DNA of 64,000 bases from Rattus norvegicus (lineage: Eukaryota > Chordata > Mammalia > Rodentia > Muridae), in NCBI RefSeq assembly GCF_036323735.1, contig NC_086034.1, forward strand, positions 30,682,439 through 30,746,438, read 5' to 3'. A model generated the notes under the pieces. The model was not told the DNA's origin. It ran no database searches and saw only the letters and a list, made by a program, of their open reading frames with translations. A program made the translations under genes and the position numbers. Shown here in pieces: positions 37,401 to 48,060 of this stretch. The stretch's first letter is position 1. Each line of letters starts with the position of its first letter.

Positions 37401-37744
37401 ATATTCATCTGTCTCACTGATAAAGAAATTACCTCTCTATGTGGAGAATGTAGATGGTCTGTTGTATAGTACTGACAATGAGATATGGAACAAGGTGCAA
37501 GTATGACGTTTTCTTTTTATGTTTGTTATTTGACTTTGTGACATAGTTTCCTACATTGTACAATGGTACTCCTCTTTAAAGAACTAATAGCAAGAATCAC
37601 AGAAAGTGGAATTAATATATTAAAAGGGAGAATTAAATAAATAAATCAAGTATAACTGCTTAATATCCTAGGATACAGCTGGACACCTACATAATAAACT
37701 TGCATTTGTAAATTGGTTATTACTGAGTATTTCACATATACATA
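37401..37744. other. Unassigned DNA
   Basis: Nothing recognised. Confidence 0.45.
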
Positions 37745-38570
37745 TACAATAAAAATCATGAGCTTTGTTTATATTACTTTTGTCTCATTGTTTATTCTTC
37801 TCTCATATATCCTATCTGTAGCCTCCTCTGCTTTCATTCTTCCTCCCACCTCCCACCTTCCCTCTCCCCCAGAGCCCCTGATCCTCCATTTCCTTCAGAA
37901 ATAGAAGCCCCAGGTAATATTAACCAAACATGGCATAACAAGTTATAAGAATAAGCACAAACTCTCATATTAAGAGTGGAAAAGGCAACTAAGTGGGAGG
38001 AAAATAGTCCCAAGAACACGTTGATGAGTTAGTGATACCTACACTTTCATCGTTAGGAGTTCCACAAAAACCCCAAGCTAAAGAACCACATATATTCAGA
38101 GGACCCACGCAGGCTCTATGATCACTTCAGTCTTTGGCGGCCCATATAATTCTGCTTAGTGATTTTTGGGGGTGTGTTCTCTTGGTGTCTGTGAACCCTA
38201 TGGCTCCTACCCCACTTCTGTGGGGTTTCTTGAGCTTTGCCTATGTTCAGATATCTTCTGTGCATCTGGTCTCATCAGTTCTTAGAGAAAAGCCAATATA
38301 TACTAATATATTGGGCTTGGCACCAGTATATGAGTATAGCAGAATATAATTTGGAATCATTTCATTAATATTTCTTTTGCCAGTTAAGTTTGTAACTACC
38401 ATATGGCTCTGGAACATCTAGATTTCAGTTCCTAGCTATTTCGGCAGCATCAAGTATGTGCTCCTTCTCTTGGCCTGGCACTCAAGCTAGACTAGTCATT
38501 GGTTGGCTACTACACAAGCTTTGAGCCACCATTCCTCCAACACATCTTGCAGGTAGGATAGTTGTAAATG
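37745..38570 (-). mobile_element. Lx-type L1 3' region, minus strand
   Basis: The pyrimidine-rich plus strand (37840-37890) is followed by AACCAAACATGGCATAACAA, AGTTCCACAAAAACCCCAAG, CTTGGTGTCTGTGAACCCTA and CAACACATCTTGCAGGTAGG, in the order I associate with the 3' UTR of the ancient rodent Lx lineage. Identification rests on recall of the family, not on another copy in this window. Confidence 0.65.
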
Positions 38571-39425
38571 ATACATCACAAAATAAATTATCCAAAAGTA
38601 TATAAATATTTTTTCTTAATATAATCCTCCAAACATATTTCTGCAACTGATTTAAAAATATTTTATACTGGCCCCTCCCCAAAGATCATGTATCCATTAG
38701 AAGTTATGTTCTAATTTCTTTGGATTCTAGTCTCTAGTAACCAGAAATATATTTTCTATATTCATGTTTTCTTATTCTTGATATTTTATAAAAGTGAAAT
38801 TATATAAAGCATGCTCTCCATGTGTAAATTCAATGTTCATACATGTTACAGCATTTGCTATAGTTTGATTAATATTTTATCATGATAAAATTTGCAAAAA
38901 CATACAAATATTGCATAATTGAAAAGATTCAAGAAGCATCTCACTCTTTGCATGATGGTCCCCATGGGCACAGCATTTAGACCCACAGTGCAAAAGCAGT
39001 TGCTCCAGATTCTAGTGCACAGTCCCATGCTAGCAGTCCAGAGGGCTCTACAGTGAGACTGTGAAGAAATAAAATAATGTGACAGTAGCCCTAACCATTA
39101 CAGATTCCCAACTGTCAGATAGTACTTGATTTTTATCTTCCTAACAACCAAAAGTGTAAGGTAAATGATTTTGTACACACTTTTAGTGCCTTAAAAAAAT
39201 ATACTTCTAGTGGTTTCATTGCAGAATTTTAATACCTACTTGTTCTCTTTCAGTCTTCCCTCCCCTAACTGTTGGGCCTCACTCCTTCCTTTTTGATCTT
39301 CCTCCTCATCTCATTTTATGCCTCTTTTGCCACCCTCCCTTTCCCCATCTCTTCTTCCTTAAGACTTCCCCCCTTCTTTTCGCTTAGTTTAATGATTAAT
39401 GCTCCCCTATATAAAAAATAATAAA
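38571..39425. other. Unassigned DNA
   Basis: No gene is seen. 39240-39380 is a pyrimidine-rich stretch. Confidence 0.45.
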
Positions 39426-39478
39426 ATCCCATTGTGGGGTTTCTTTCCACCTCAGCCCGTTTATGTTCCTGGATGAAA

Positions 39479-39535
<57 letters not shown>

Positions 39536-39970
39536 CCTTTATATTTTAATGTGCCTTAGGCAGCACAATAGCTGGGCAACTGCGTACCCTCCATGCTGCT
39601 AGAATCTACTTCCTATCCATAACCAAAGTTACTACTTACTATGTTTCATCTGGGCTGTTCTCAGCTTCAACCAGTGAGCCTTTCGGGCCGTGTTCTCTTG
39701 GTCCCTATCCCATGGAGACTCTTCTTGCTTCTCCATCCCATAACAGTCCCTTCTTCTCCCTCCTCCTTGAGTTCTCAAGCCTGAGAAATCTAAACCCCAG
39801 TTATGTTTCATCTCCCCAACGATTAGCTGCTAGCATCTTTATTTAGCAATCAGGATTTATTAGGGGCAGGGTCTCTAGGTGTCCTACTGATGGACTCTCT
39901 TGTCTTTGAGACAAATAGTTTTGTGGGACCCAATTAACAATAGAATACAGTCAGTATTATGCCCACCCAC
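39426..39970 (-). mobile_element. Class II-like ERV LTR, minus strand
   Basis: The reverse complement matches the LTR at 52829-53350 over much of its length. Shared landmarks (as reverse complement) are TGTATTCTATTGTTAA near the start, GCTAAATAAAGATGCTAGCA in the middle, and CTATTGTGCTGCCTAAGGC with ATATAAAGGCTGTGTG near the TATA region. A CA microsatellite has expanded inside it. No retroviral gene is attached. Confidence 0.75.
39480..39534. repeat. (CA)n microsatellite
   Basis: About 27 uninterrupted CA units, inside the minus-strand LTR just downstream of its TATA-like region. Confidence 0.97.
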
Positions 39971-40718
39971 TATATTCCCCATGTACAAACACACGAAAAT
40001 TAAAATCTAGGATGTTAATTTTGAGCAAAAAAGCATAGCATTTGTTTCTTAGGGTTTAAGACACTTTGCTTAATACCACAATTTTTAGTTCAGTCCAGCA
40101 AAGGTAATTTCTTGTTTTCAGCTGACTAATCTTCCATACTGCTTGTGTACTTCATGTTCTGTATCCGGTCATCTGTTGTAGGGAGCTGGGGTGGTCTGTG
40201 AGTAGTATAACAATATTGCGGAGAAGTAAGTCATGCCATATAAGAAGGCCACCCATACTTCTGTTTCATATTTCTTAAGAAGCCCATGCTAGTATCTATA
40301 GAGACTACAGTGTTTCCATTCCTGTTCACATCTTATTACGGTTTCTGGTTTCTTTCTTGTTACCTATTATAACTGTATTAAGCTATAATCTCATGGAAAT
40401 TAGAATTCACATTTATGAGATAGCTAAGAGTACTCAACAGTTAAAGAATGTTTATTTTGAAATTATTTATTTAGCTCATTAGTTCACTTATTGACTGGAA
40501 GATTTAAGATTATACATTTAATTTTATAGTTTTAAAAATATATTTTTATGTTAGCCCTGGAATGAAGTATAATAAGGAAAGCTCATTTCCCATTCTGCTG
40601 TTTGACTGTTCAACTGATTTTTTTCTATGTAAAAGCATTTTAACTTTGTCATACTTGTCAGTTTTGGGGCTTATTTCCCTTGTTATTAGAATCTCTTTCA
40701 GAAAATGTTATCTGTTTA
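39971..40718. other. Unassigned DNA upstream of the L1 target site
   Basis: AT-rich, no gene recognised. Confidence 0.5.
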
Positions 40719-40733
40719 AGAATAGACAATATC
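40719..40733. repeat. Target-site duplication (left) of full-length L1
   Basis: AAGAATAGACAATAT, repeated perfectly at 47775-47789. Confidence 0.97.
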
Positions 40734-41885
40734 CCACACCCGCGGATCCCGGCCCGCAGCAGCTCTCTGCTCCCAGACCCAGTGAGAGAGAGACCCAACC
40801 GCCTGGTCAGGTGGGCACTCCTGAGGCTGCAGAGCGGAATAGACCACCAACACTGCTCACCCCTGCCCACATCCCTGGCCCAAGAGGAAACTGTATAAGG
40901 CCTCTGGGCTCCCGTGGGGGAGGGCCCAGGAGCGGCAGGACCCCTGCCAGAGACACCGCCAGACCCTGAAGGAAACAGACCGGATAAACAGTTCTCTGCA
41001 CCCAAATCCCGTGGGTGGGAGAGCTAAACCTTCAGAGAGGCAGACAAGCCTGGGAAACCAGAAGAGACTGCTCCCTGCACACACATCTCGGACGCCAGAG
41101 GAAAAAGCCAAAGACCATCTGGAACCCTGGTGCACTGAAGCTCCCGGAAGGGGCGGCACAGGTCTTCCTGGTTGCTGCTGCTGCAGAGAGCCCCTGGGCA
41201 GCACCCCACGAGCGAACCTGAGCCTCGGGACCACAGGTAAGACCAAATTTTCTGCTGCAAGAAAGCTGCCTGGTGAGCTTGGGACACACGGAAGCAGAAT
41301 TTCTCTAGGACCGGGCACGTTCTGTGTTTACCGGAAGTCCCACACCCGCGGATCCCGGCCCGCAGCAGCTCTCTGCTCCCAGACCCAGTGAGAGAGAGAC
41401 CCAACCGCCTGGTCAGGTGGACACTCCTGAGGCTGCAGAGCGGAAGAGACCACCAACACTGCTCACCCCTGCCCACATCCCAGGCCCAAGAGGAAACTGT
41501 ATAAGGCCTCTGGGCTCCCGTGGGGGAGGGCCCAGGAGCGGCAGGACCCCTGCCAGAGACACCGCCGGACCCTGAAGGAAACAGACTGGATAAACAGTTC
41601 TCTGCACCCAAATCCCGTGGGAGGGAGAGCTAAACCTTCAGAGAGGCAGACAAGCCTGGGAAACCAGAAGAGACTGCTCCCTGCACACACATCTCGGACG
41701 CCAGAGGAAAAAGCCAAAGACCATCTGGAACCCTGGTGCACTGAAGTTCCCGGAAGGGGCAGCACAGGTCTTCCTGGTTGCTGCCGCTGCAGAGAGCCCC
41801 TGGGCAGCACCCCACGAGCGAACCTGAGCCTCGGGACCACAGGTAAGACCAAATTTTCTGCTGCAAGAAAGCTGCCTGGTGAACT
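40734..41885 (+). promoter_or_regulatory. L1 5' UTR: two tandem 605-bp monomers, CpG-rich
   Basis: The unit beginning CCCACACCCGCGGATCCCGG starts at 40734 and again at 41339. The second copy follows the first closely until about 41880 (GCTGCCTGGTGAACTC against GCTGCCTGGTGAGCTT). This is the most GC- and CpG-rich part of the window. By analogy with monomeric rodent L1s it is the internal pol II promoter. A GT splice-donor-like site is present in each monomer. Antisense ORFs of 141-195 codons run through the monomers because of GC content. Confidence 0.92.
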
Positions 41886-42079
41886 CAAGACACAGGCCCA
41901 CAGGAACAGCTGAAGACCTGTAGAGAGGAAAAACTACACGCCCGAAAGCAGAACACTCTGTCCCCATAACTGACTGAAAGAGAGGAAAACAGGTCTACAG
42001 CACTCCTGACACACAGGCTTATAGGACAGTCTAGCCACTGTCAGAAATAGCAGAACAAAGTAACACTAGAGATAATCTG
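41886..42079 (+). other. L1 5' UTR tether (non-monomeric)
   Basis: A single-copy segment between monomer 2 and the ORF1 start. Its CTGACACACAGGCTTATAGG and AGCCACTGTCAGAAATAGCA are also seen, decayed, at about 6378-6425 in the old L1. Confidence 0.85.
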
Positions 42080-43153
42080 ATGGCGAGAGGCAAGCGCAGG
42101 AACCCAAGCAACAGAAACCAAGACTACATGCCATCATCGGAGCCCAATTGTCCCACCAAAACAAACATGGAATATCCAAACACACCAGAAAAGCAAGATC
42201 TAGTTTCAAAATCATATTTGATCATGATGCTGGAGGACTTCAAGAAAGACATGAACACACTTAGGGAAACACAGGAAAACATTAATAAACAAGTAGAAGC
42301 CTACAGAGAGGAATCGCAAAAATCCCTGAAAGAATTCCAGGAAAACACAATCAAACAGTTGAAGGAATTAAAAATGGAAATAGAAGCAATCAAGAAAGAA
42401 CACATGGAAACAACCCTGGATATAGAAAACCAAAAGAAGAGAAAAGGAGCTGTAGATACAAGCTTCACCAACAGAATACAAGAGATGGAAGAGAGAATCT
42501 CAGGAGCAGAAGATTCCATAGAAATCACTGACTCAACTGTCAAAGATAATGTAAAGCGGAAAAAGCTACTGGTCCAAAACATACAGGAAATCCAGGACTC
42601 AATGAGAAGATCAAACCTAAGGATAATAGGTATAGAAGAGAGTGAAGACTCCCAGCTCAAAGGACCAGTAAATATCTTCAACAAAATCATAGAAGAAAAC
42701 TTCCCTAACCTAAAAAAAGAGATACCCATAGATATACAAGAAGCCTACAGAACTCCAAATGGATTGGACCAGAAAAGAAACACCTCCCGTCACATAATTG
42801 TCAAAACACCAAATGCACAAAATAAAGAAAGAATATTAAAAGCAGGAAGGGAAAAAGGTCAAATAACATATAAAGGGAGACCTATCAGAATCACACCAGA
42901 CTTCTCGCCAGAAACTATGAAGGCCAGAAGATCCTGGACTGATGTTATACAGACCCTAAGAGAACACAAATGCCAGCCCAGGTTACTGTATCCAGCAAAA
43001 CTCTCAATTAACATTGATGGAGAAACCAAGATATTCCATGACAAAACCAAATTTACACAATATCTTTCTACAAATCCAGCACTACAAAGGATAATAAATG
43101 GTAAAGCCCAACATAAGGAGGCAAGCTATACCCTAGAAGAAGCAAGAAACTAA
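42080..43153 (+). CDS. ORF1: L1 ORF1p, RNA-binding chaperone (357 aa), intact
   Basis: ORF1p is the trimeric RNA-binding and nucleic-acid chaperone protein that coats L1 RNA in the cytoplasmic RNP and is required for retrotransposition. The frame is open from ATG 42080 to the stop at 43151-43153. After a basic N-terminus (MARGKRRNPSNRNQ) comes a long charged heptad region (about residues 45-175, e.g. QENTIKQLKELKMEIEAIKK) expected to form the coiled coil. An RRM-like domain follows (about 176-272, starting RRSNLRIIGIEE), then the C-terminal domain (about 273-345), with REKGQITYKGRPIRITPD at the junction and a REHKCQPRLLYPAKLS block. Length agrees with rodent ORF1p. The start is chosen because it follows the 5' UTR tether and aligns with the old copy's ATG at 6454. 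Transcription would depend on the monomer promoter; activity is not shown. Confidence 0.93.
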   Translation: MARGKRRNPSNRNQDYMPSSEPNCPTKTNMEYPNTPEKQDLVSKSYLIMMLEDFKKDMNTLRETQENINKQVEAYREESQKSLKEFQENTIKQLKELKMEIEAIKKEHMETTLDIENQKKRKGAVDTSFTNRIQEMEERISGAEDSIEITDSTVKDNVKRKKLLVQNIQEIQDSMRRSNLRIIGIEESEDSQLKGPVNIFNKIIEENFPNLKKEIPIDIQEAYRTPNGLDQKRNTSRHIIVKTPNAQNKERILKAGREKGQITYKGRPIRITPDFSPETMKARRSWTDVIQTLREHKCQPRLLYPAKLSINIDGETKIFHDKTKFTQYLSTNPALQRIINGKAQHKEASYTLEEARN

Positions 43154-43212
43154 TCGTCTTGGCAACAAAACAAAGAGAATGAAAGCACACAAACATAACC
43201 TCACATCCAAAT

Positions 43213-46200
43213 ATGAATATAACGGGAAGCAATAATCACTATTCCTTAATATCTCTCAATATCAATGGCCTCAACTCCCCAATAAAAAGACATAGATTAA
43301 CAAACTGGATACGCAACGAGGACCCTGCATTCTGCTGCCTACAGGAAACACACCTCAGAGACAAAGACAGACACTACCTCAGAGTGAAAGGCTGGAAAAC
43401 AACTTTCCAAGCAAATGGTCAGAAGAAGCAAGCTGGAGTAGCCATTCTAATATCAAATAAAATCAATTTTCAATTAAAAGTCATCAAAAAAGATAAGGAA
43501 GGACACTTCATATTCATCAAAGGAAAAATCAACCAAGATGAACTCTCAATCCTAAATATCTATGCCCCAAATACAAGGGCACCTACATACGTAAAAGAAA
43601 CCATACTAAAGCTCAAAACACACATTGCACCTCACACAATAATAGTGGGAGATTTCAACACCCCACTCTCATCAATGGACAGATCATGGAAACAGAAATT
43701 AAACAGTGATGTCGACAGACTAAGAGAAGTCATGAGCCAAAAGGACTTAACGGATATTTATAGAACATTCTATCCTAAGGCAAAAGGATACACCTTCTTC
43801 TCAGCTCGTCATGGTACTTTCTCCAAAATTGACCATATAATTGGTCAAAAAACGGGCCTCAACAGGTACAGAAAGATAGAAATAATCCCATGCGTGCTAT
43901 CGGACCACCACGGCCTAAAACTGGTCTTCAATAACAATAAGGGAAGAATGCCCACATATAGGTGGAAATTGAACAATGCTCTACTCAATGATATCCTGGT
44001 CAAGGAAGAAATAAAGAAAGAAATTAAAAACTTTTTAGAATTTAATGAAAATGAAGATACAACATACTCAAACTTATGGCACACAATGAAAGCTGTGCTA
44101 AGAGGAAAACTCATAGCGCTGAGTGCCTGCAGAAAGAAACAGGAAAGAGCATATGTCAGCAGCTTGACAGCACACCTAAAAGCTCTAGAACAAAAAGAAG
44201 CAAATACACCCAGGAGGAGTAGAAGGCAGGAAATAATCAAACTCAGAGCTGAAATCAACCAAGTAGAAACAAAAAGGACCATAGAAAGAATCAACAGAAT
44301 CAAAAGTTGGTTCTTTGAGAAAATCAACAAGATAGATAAACCCTTAGCCAGACTAACGAGAGGACACAGAGAGTGCGTCCAAATTAACAAAATCAGAAAT
44401 GAAAAGGGAGACATAACTACAGATTCGGAGGAAATTCAAAAAATCATCAGATCTTACTATAAAAACCTATATTCAACAAAATTTGAAAATCTTCAGGAAA
44501 TGGACAATTTCCTAGACAGATACCAGGTATCGAAGTTAAACCAGGAACAGATAAACCAGTTAAACAACCCCATAACTCCTAAGGAAATAGAAGCAGTCAT
44601 TAAAGGTCTCCCAACCAAAAAGAGCCCAGGTCCAGACGGGTTTAGTGCAGAATTCTATCAAACCTTCATAGAAGACCTCATACCAATATTATCCAAACTA
44701 TTCCACAAAATTGAAACAGATGGAGCCCTACCGAATTCCTTCTACGAAGCCACAATTACTCTTATACCTAAACCACACAAAGACACAACAAAGAAAGAGA
44801 ACTTCAGACCAATTTCCCTTATGAATATCGATGCAAAAATACTCAATAAAATTCTGGCAAACCGAATTCAAGAGCACATCAAAACATTCATCCACCATGA
44901 TCAAGTAGGCTTCATCCCAGGCATGCAGGGATGGTTTAATATACGGAAAACCATCAACGTGATCCATTATATAAACAAACTGAAAGAACAGAACCACATG
45001 ATCATTTCATTAGATGCTGAGAAAGCATTTGACAAAATTCAACACCCCTTCATGATAAAAGTCCTGGAAAGAATAGGAATTCAAGGCCCATACCTAAACA
45101 TAGTAAAAGCCATATACAGCAAACCAGTTGCTAATATTAAACTAAATGGAGAGAAACATGAAGCAATCCCACTAAAATCAGGGACTAGACAAGGCTGCCC
45201 ACTCTCTCCCTACTTATTCAATATAGTTCTTGAAGTTCTAGCCAGAGCAATCAGACAACAAAAGGAGATCAAAGGGATACAGATCGGAAAAGAAGAGTTT
45301 AAAATATCACTATTTGCAGATGACATGATAGTATATTTAAGTCATCCCAAAAATTCCACCAGAGAACTACTAAAGCTGATAAACAACTTCAGCAAAGTGG
45401 CTGGGTATAAAATTAACTCAAATAAATCAGTTGCCTTCCTCTATACAAAAGAGAAACAAGCCGAGAAAGAAATTAGGGAAACGACACCCTTCATAATAGA
45501 CCCAAATAATATAAAGTACCTCGGTGTGACTTTAACCAAGCAAGTAAAAGATCTGTACAATAAGAACTTCAAGACACTGAGGAAATAAATTGAAGAAGAC
45601 CTCAGAAGATGGAAAGATCTCCCACGCTCATGGATTGGCAGGATTAATATAGTAAAAATGGCCATTTTACCAAAAGCAATCTACAGATTCAATGCAATCC
45701 CCATCAAAATACCAATCCAATTCTTCAAAGAGTTAGACAGAACAATTTGCAAATTCATCTGGAATAACAAAAAACCCAGGATAGCTAAAGCTATCCTCAA
45801 CAATAAAAGGACTTCAGGGGGAATCACTATCCCTGAACTCAAGCAGTATTACAGAGCAATAGTGATAAAAACTGCATGGTATTGGTACACAGACAGACAG
45901 ATAGACCAATGGAATAGAATTGAAGACCCAGAAATGAACCCACACACCTATGGTCACTTGATTTTTGACAAAGGAGCCAAAACCATCCAATGGAAAAAAG
46001 ATAGCATTTTCAGCAAATGGTGCTGGTTCAACTGGAGGGCAACATGTAGAAGAATGCAGATCGATCCATGCTTATCACCCTGTACAAAGCTTAAGTCCAA
46101 GTGGATCAAGGACCTCCACATCAAACCAGACACACTCAAACTAATAGAAGAAAAACTAGGGAAGCATCTGGAACACATGGGCACTGGAAAAAATTTCCTG

Positions 46201-47039
46201 AACAAAACACCAATGGCTTATGCTCTAAGATCAAGAATCGACAAATGGGATCTCATAAAACTGCAAAGCTTCTGTAAGGCAAAGGACACTGTGGTTAGGA
46301 CAAAACGGCAACCAACAGATTGGGAAAAGATCTTTACCAATCCTACAACAGATAGAGGCCTTATATCCAAAATATACAAAGAACTCAAGAAGTTAGACCG
46401 CAGGGAAACAAATAACCCTATTAAAAATGGGGTTCAGAGCTAAACACAGAATTCACAGCTGAGGAATGCCGAATGGCTGAGAAACACCTAAAGAAATGTT
46501 CAACATCTTTAGTCATAAGGGAAATGCAAATCAAAACAACCCTGAGATTTCACCTCACACCAGTGCGATTGGCTAAGATCAAAAACTCAGGTGACAGCAG
46601 ATGCTGGTGAGGATGTGGAGAAAGAGGAACACTCCTCCATTGTTGGTGGGATTGCAGACTGGTAAAACCATTCTGGAAATCAGTTTGGAGGTTCCTCAGA
46701 AAATTGGACATTGAACTGCCTGAGAATCCAGCTATACCTCTCTTGGGCATATACCCAAAAGATGCCTCAACATATAAAAGAGACACGTGCTCCACTATGT
46801 TCATCGCAGCCTTATTTATAATAGCCAGAAAATGGAAAGAACCCAGATGCCCTTCAACAGAGGAATGGATACAGAAAATGTGGTACATCTACACAATGGA
46901 ATATTACTCAGCTATCAAAAACAACGAGTTTATGAAATTCGTAGGCAAATGGTTGGAACTGGAAAATATCATCCTGAGTGAGCTGACCCAATCACAGAAA
47001 GACATACATGGTATGCACTCATTGATAAGTGGCTATTAG
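43213..47039 (+). pseudogene. ORF2: L1 ORF2 (endonuclease/reverse transcriptase), three disabling lesions
   Basis: ORF2p nicks target DNA and reverse-transcribes L1 RNA. The frame opens 59 bp after ORF1. The endonuclease domain (about 1-240) keeps SLNINGLN (Asn16), CLQETHL (Glu45), VGDFNT and SDHHG. The RT domain keeps SPGPDG (about 471), DAEKAFDKI (about 601), [13 protein letters not shown] (about 657) and FADD (701-704). Codon 792 is a stop (TAA, 45586-45588) where other copies have GAA. The same frame then continues open until a 1-bp loss in an A-run (46423-46427, five A against six elsewhere) shifts it. A second stop (TGA, 46608-46610) replaces the CGA Arg codon in the Cys-rich knuckle. 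The natural stop is at 47037-47039. Without these changes the family length would be about 1275 codons. A protein ending at 791 would keep endonuclease and most of RT but lose the C-terminal part. Confidence 0.95.
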
Positions 47040-47774
47040 CCCAAAGGCTTGAATTACCCTAGATCCCTAGAACAAACGAAACTCAAGACGGATGATCAAA
47101 ATGTGAATGCTTCACTCCTTCTTTAAATGAGGAAAAAGAATACCCTTGGCAGGGAAGGGAGAGGCAAAGATTAAAACAGAGACTGAAGGAACACCCATTC
47201 AGAGCCTGCCCCACATGTGGCCCATACATATACAGCCACCCAATTAGACAAGATGGATGAAGCAAAGAAGTGCAGACCGACAGGAGCCGGATGTAGATCG
47301 CTCCTGAGAGACACAGCCAGAATACAGCAAATACAGAGGCGAATGCCAGCAGCAAACCAGTGAACTGAGAATAGGTCCCCTATTGTAGGAATCAGAGAAA
47401 GAACTGGAAAAGCTTGACGGGGCTCGACCCCAAAAGTACAACAATGCCAAGCAACCAGAGCTTCCAGAGACTAAGCCACTACCTAAAGACTATACATGGA
47501 CTGACCCTGGACTCTGACCCCATAGGTAGCAATGAATATCCTAGTAAGAGCACCAGTGGAAGGGGAAGCCCTGGGTCCTGCTAAGACTGAACCCCCAGTG
47601 AACTAGTCTATGGGGGGAGGGCGGCAATGGGGGGAGGGTTGGTAGGGGAACACCCATAAGGAAGGGGAGGGGGGAGGGGGATGTTTGCCCGGAAACCGGG
47701 AAAGGGAATAACACTCGAATTGTATATAAGAAATACTCAAGTTAATAAAAAAAATAAATAAATAAATAAAAAAA
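47040..47774 (+). other. L1 3' UTR, G-rich tract and A-tail
   Basis: The 3' UTR contains G-run clusters at 47612-47638 and 47663-47680 with several runs of three to six G, compatible with G-quadruplex formation. It ends in an AATAAA-rich tail (47742-47774). The same tract appears as C-runs in the minus-strand L1 copies. Confidence 0.9.
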
Positions 47775-47789
47775 AAGAATAGACAATAT
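47775..47789. repeat. Target-site duplication (right) of full-length L1
   Basis: Second perfect copy of AAGAATAGACAATAT. Confidence 0.97.
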
Positions 47790-47836
47790 TAGTTGTGTTA
47801 GTTGTGGCAGCAAAGCAGACTGAAAGGATGGGAGTA

Positions 47837-47837
<1 letters not shown>

Positions 47838-47870
<33 letters not shown>
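47838..47870. repeat. (ATT)n microsatellite
   Basis: About eleven ATT/TTA units. Confidence 0.95.
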
Positions 47871-47879
47871 CTTTCTTTC

Positions 47880-48060
47880 CTTTCTTGTGTATATTTTTAT
47901 GCATGCATGAATTCCATGGACATGACATACATGTGGAACTAAGACAATTTTGGAGAATAGTTTCTCTCTCTTCACAAAGTGAGGCCCAGGGATCAAATTT
48001 GGGTTTTATTACAACTTTTCATACTGGGGAATCTTGCTGGCATTGGCAGTACTATATTAG
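47880..48060 (-). mobile_element. Diverged B4-like SINE, minus strand
   Basis: GGAACTAAGACAATTTTGGA, CTCTCTTCACAAAGTGAGGC and CCAGGGATCAAATTTGGGTT match, in order, the reverse complement of B4/ID-type elements. The 146-codon ORF here is explained by this SINE and a poly(T) run. Confidence 0.65.

Larger units (their letters stand above)
40734..47774 (+). mobile_element. Full-length rat-type LINE-1 (7.04 kb)
   Basis: All L1 parts are present in order: two 5' monomers (40734-41885), a tether (41886-42079), ORF1 (42080-43153), a 59-bp spacer, ORF2 (43213-47039, broken), a G-rich 3' UTR (47040-47740) and an A-rich tail. The element sits inside a perfect 15-bp target-site duplication and starts exactly at a monomer boundary. 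High similarity to the young copies at 22960 and 59110 and the intact ORF1 indicate a recent insertion. Confidence 0.98.

Noticed and set aside
41024..41611. 195-codon minus-strand ORF as a host gene
   Set aside because: It lies entirely within the repeated L1 monomers and shifts frame between monomers. It is best treated as a property of the GC-rich L1 promoter, so it is listed only as a finding.
40734..41885. CRISPR-like or satellite direct repeat
   Set aside because: There are only two long units, 605 bp apart, directly upstream of L1 ORF1; this is the known monomer layout of rodent L1 promoters.
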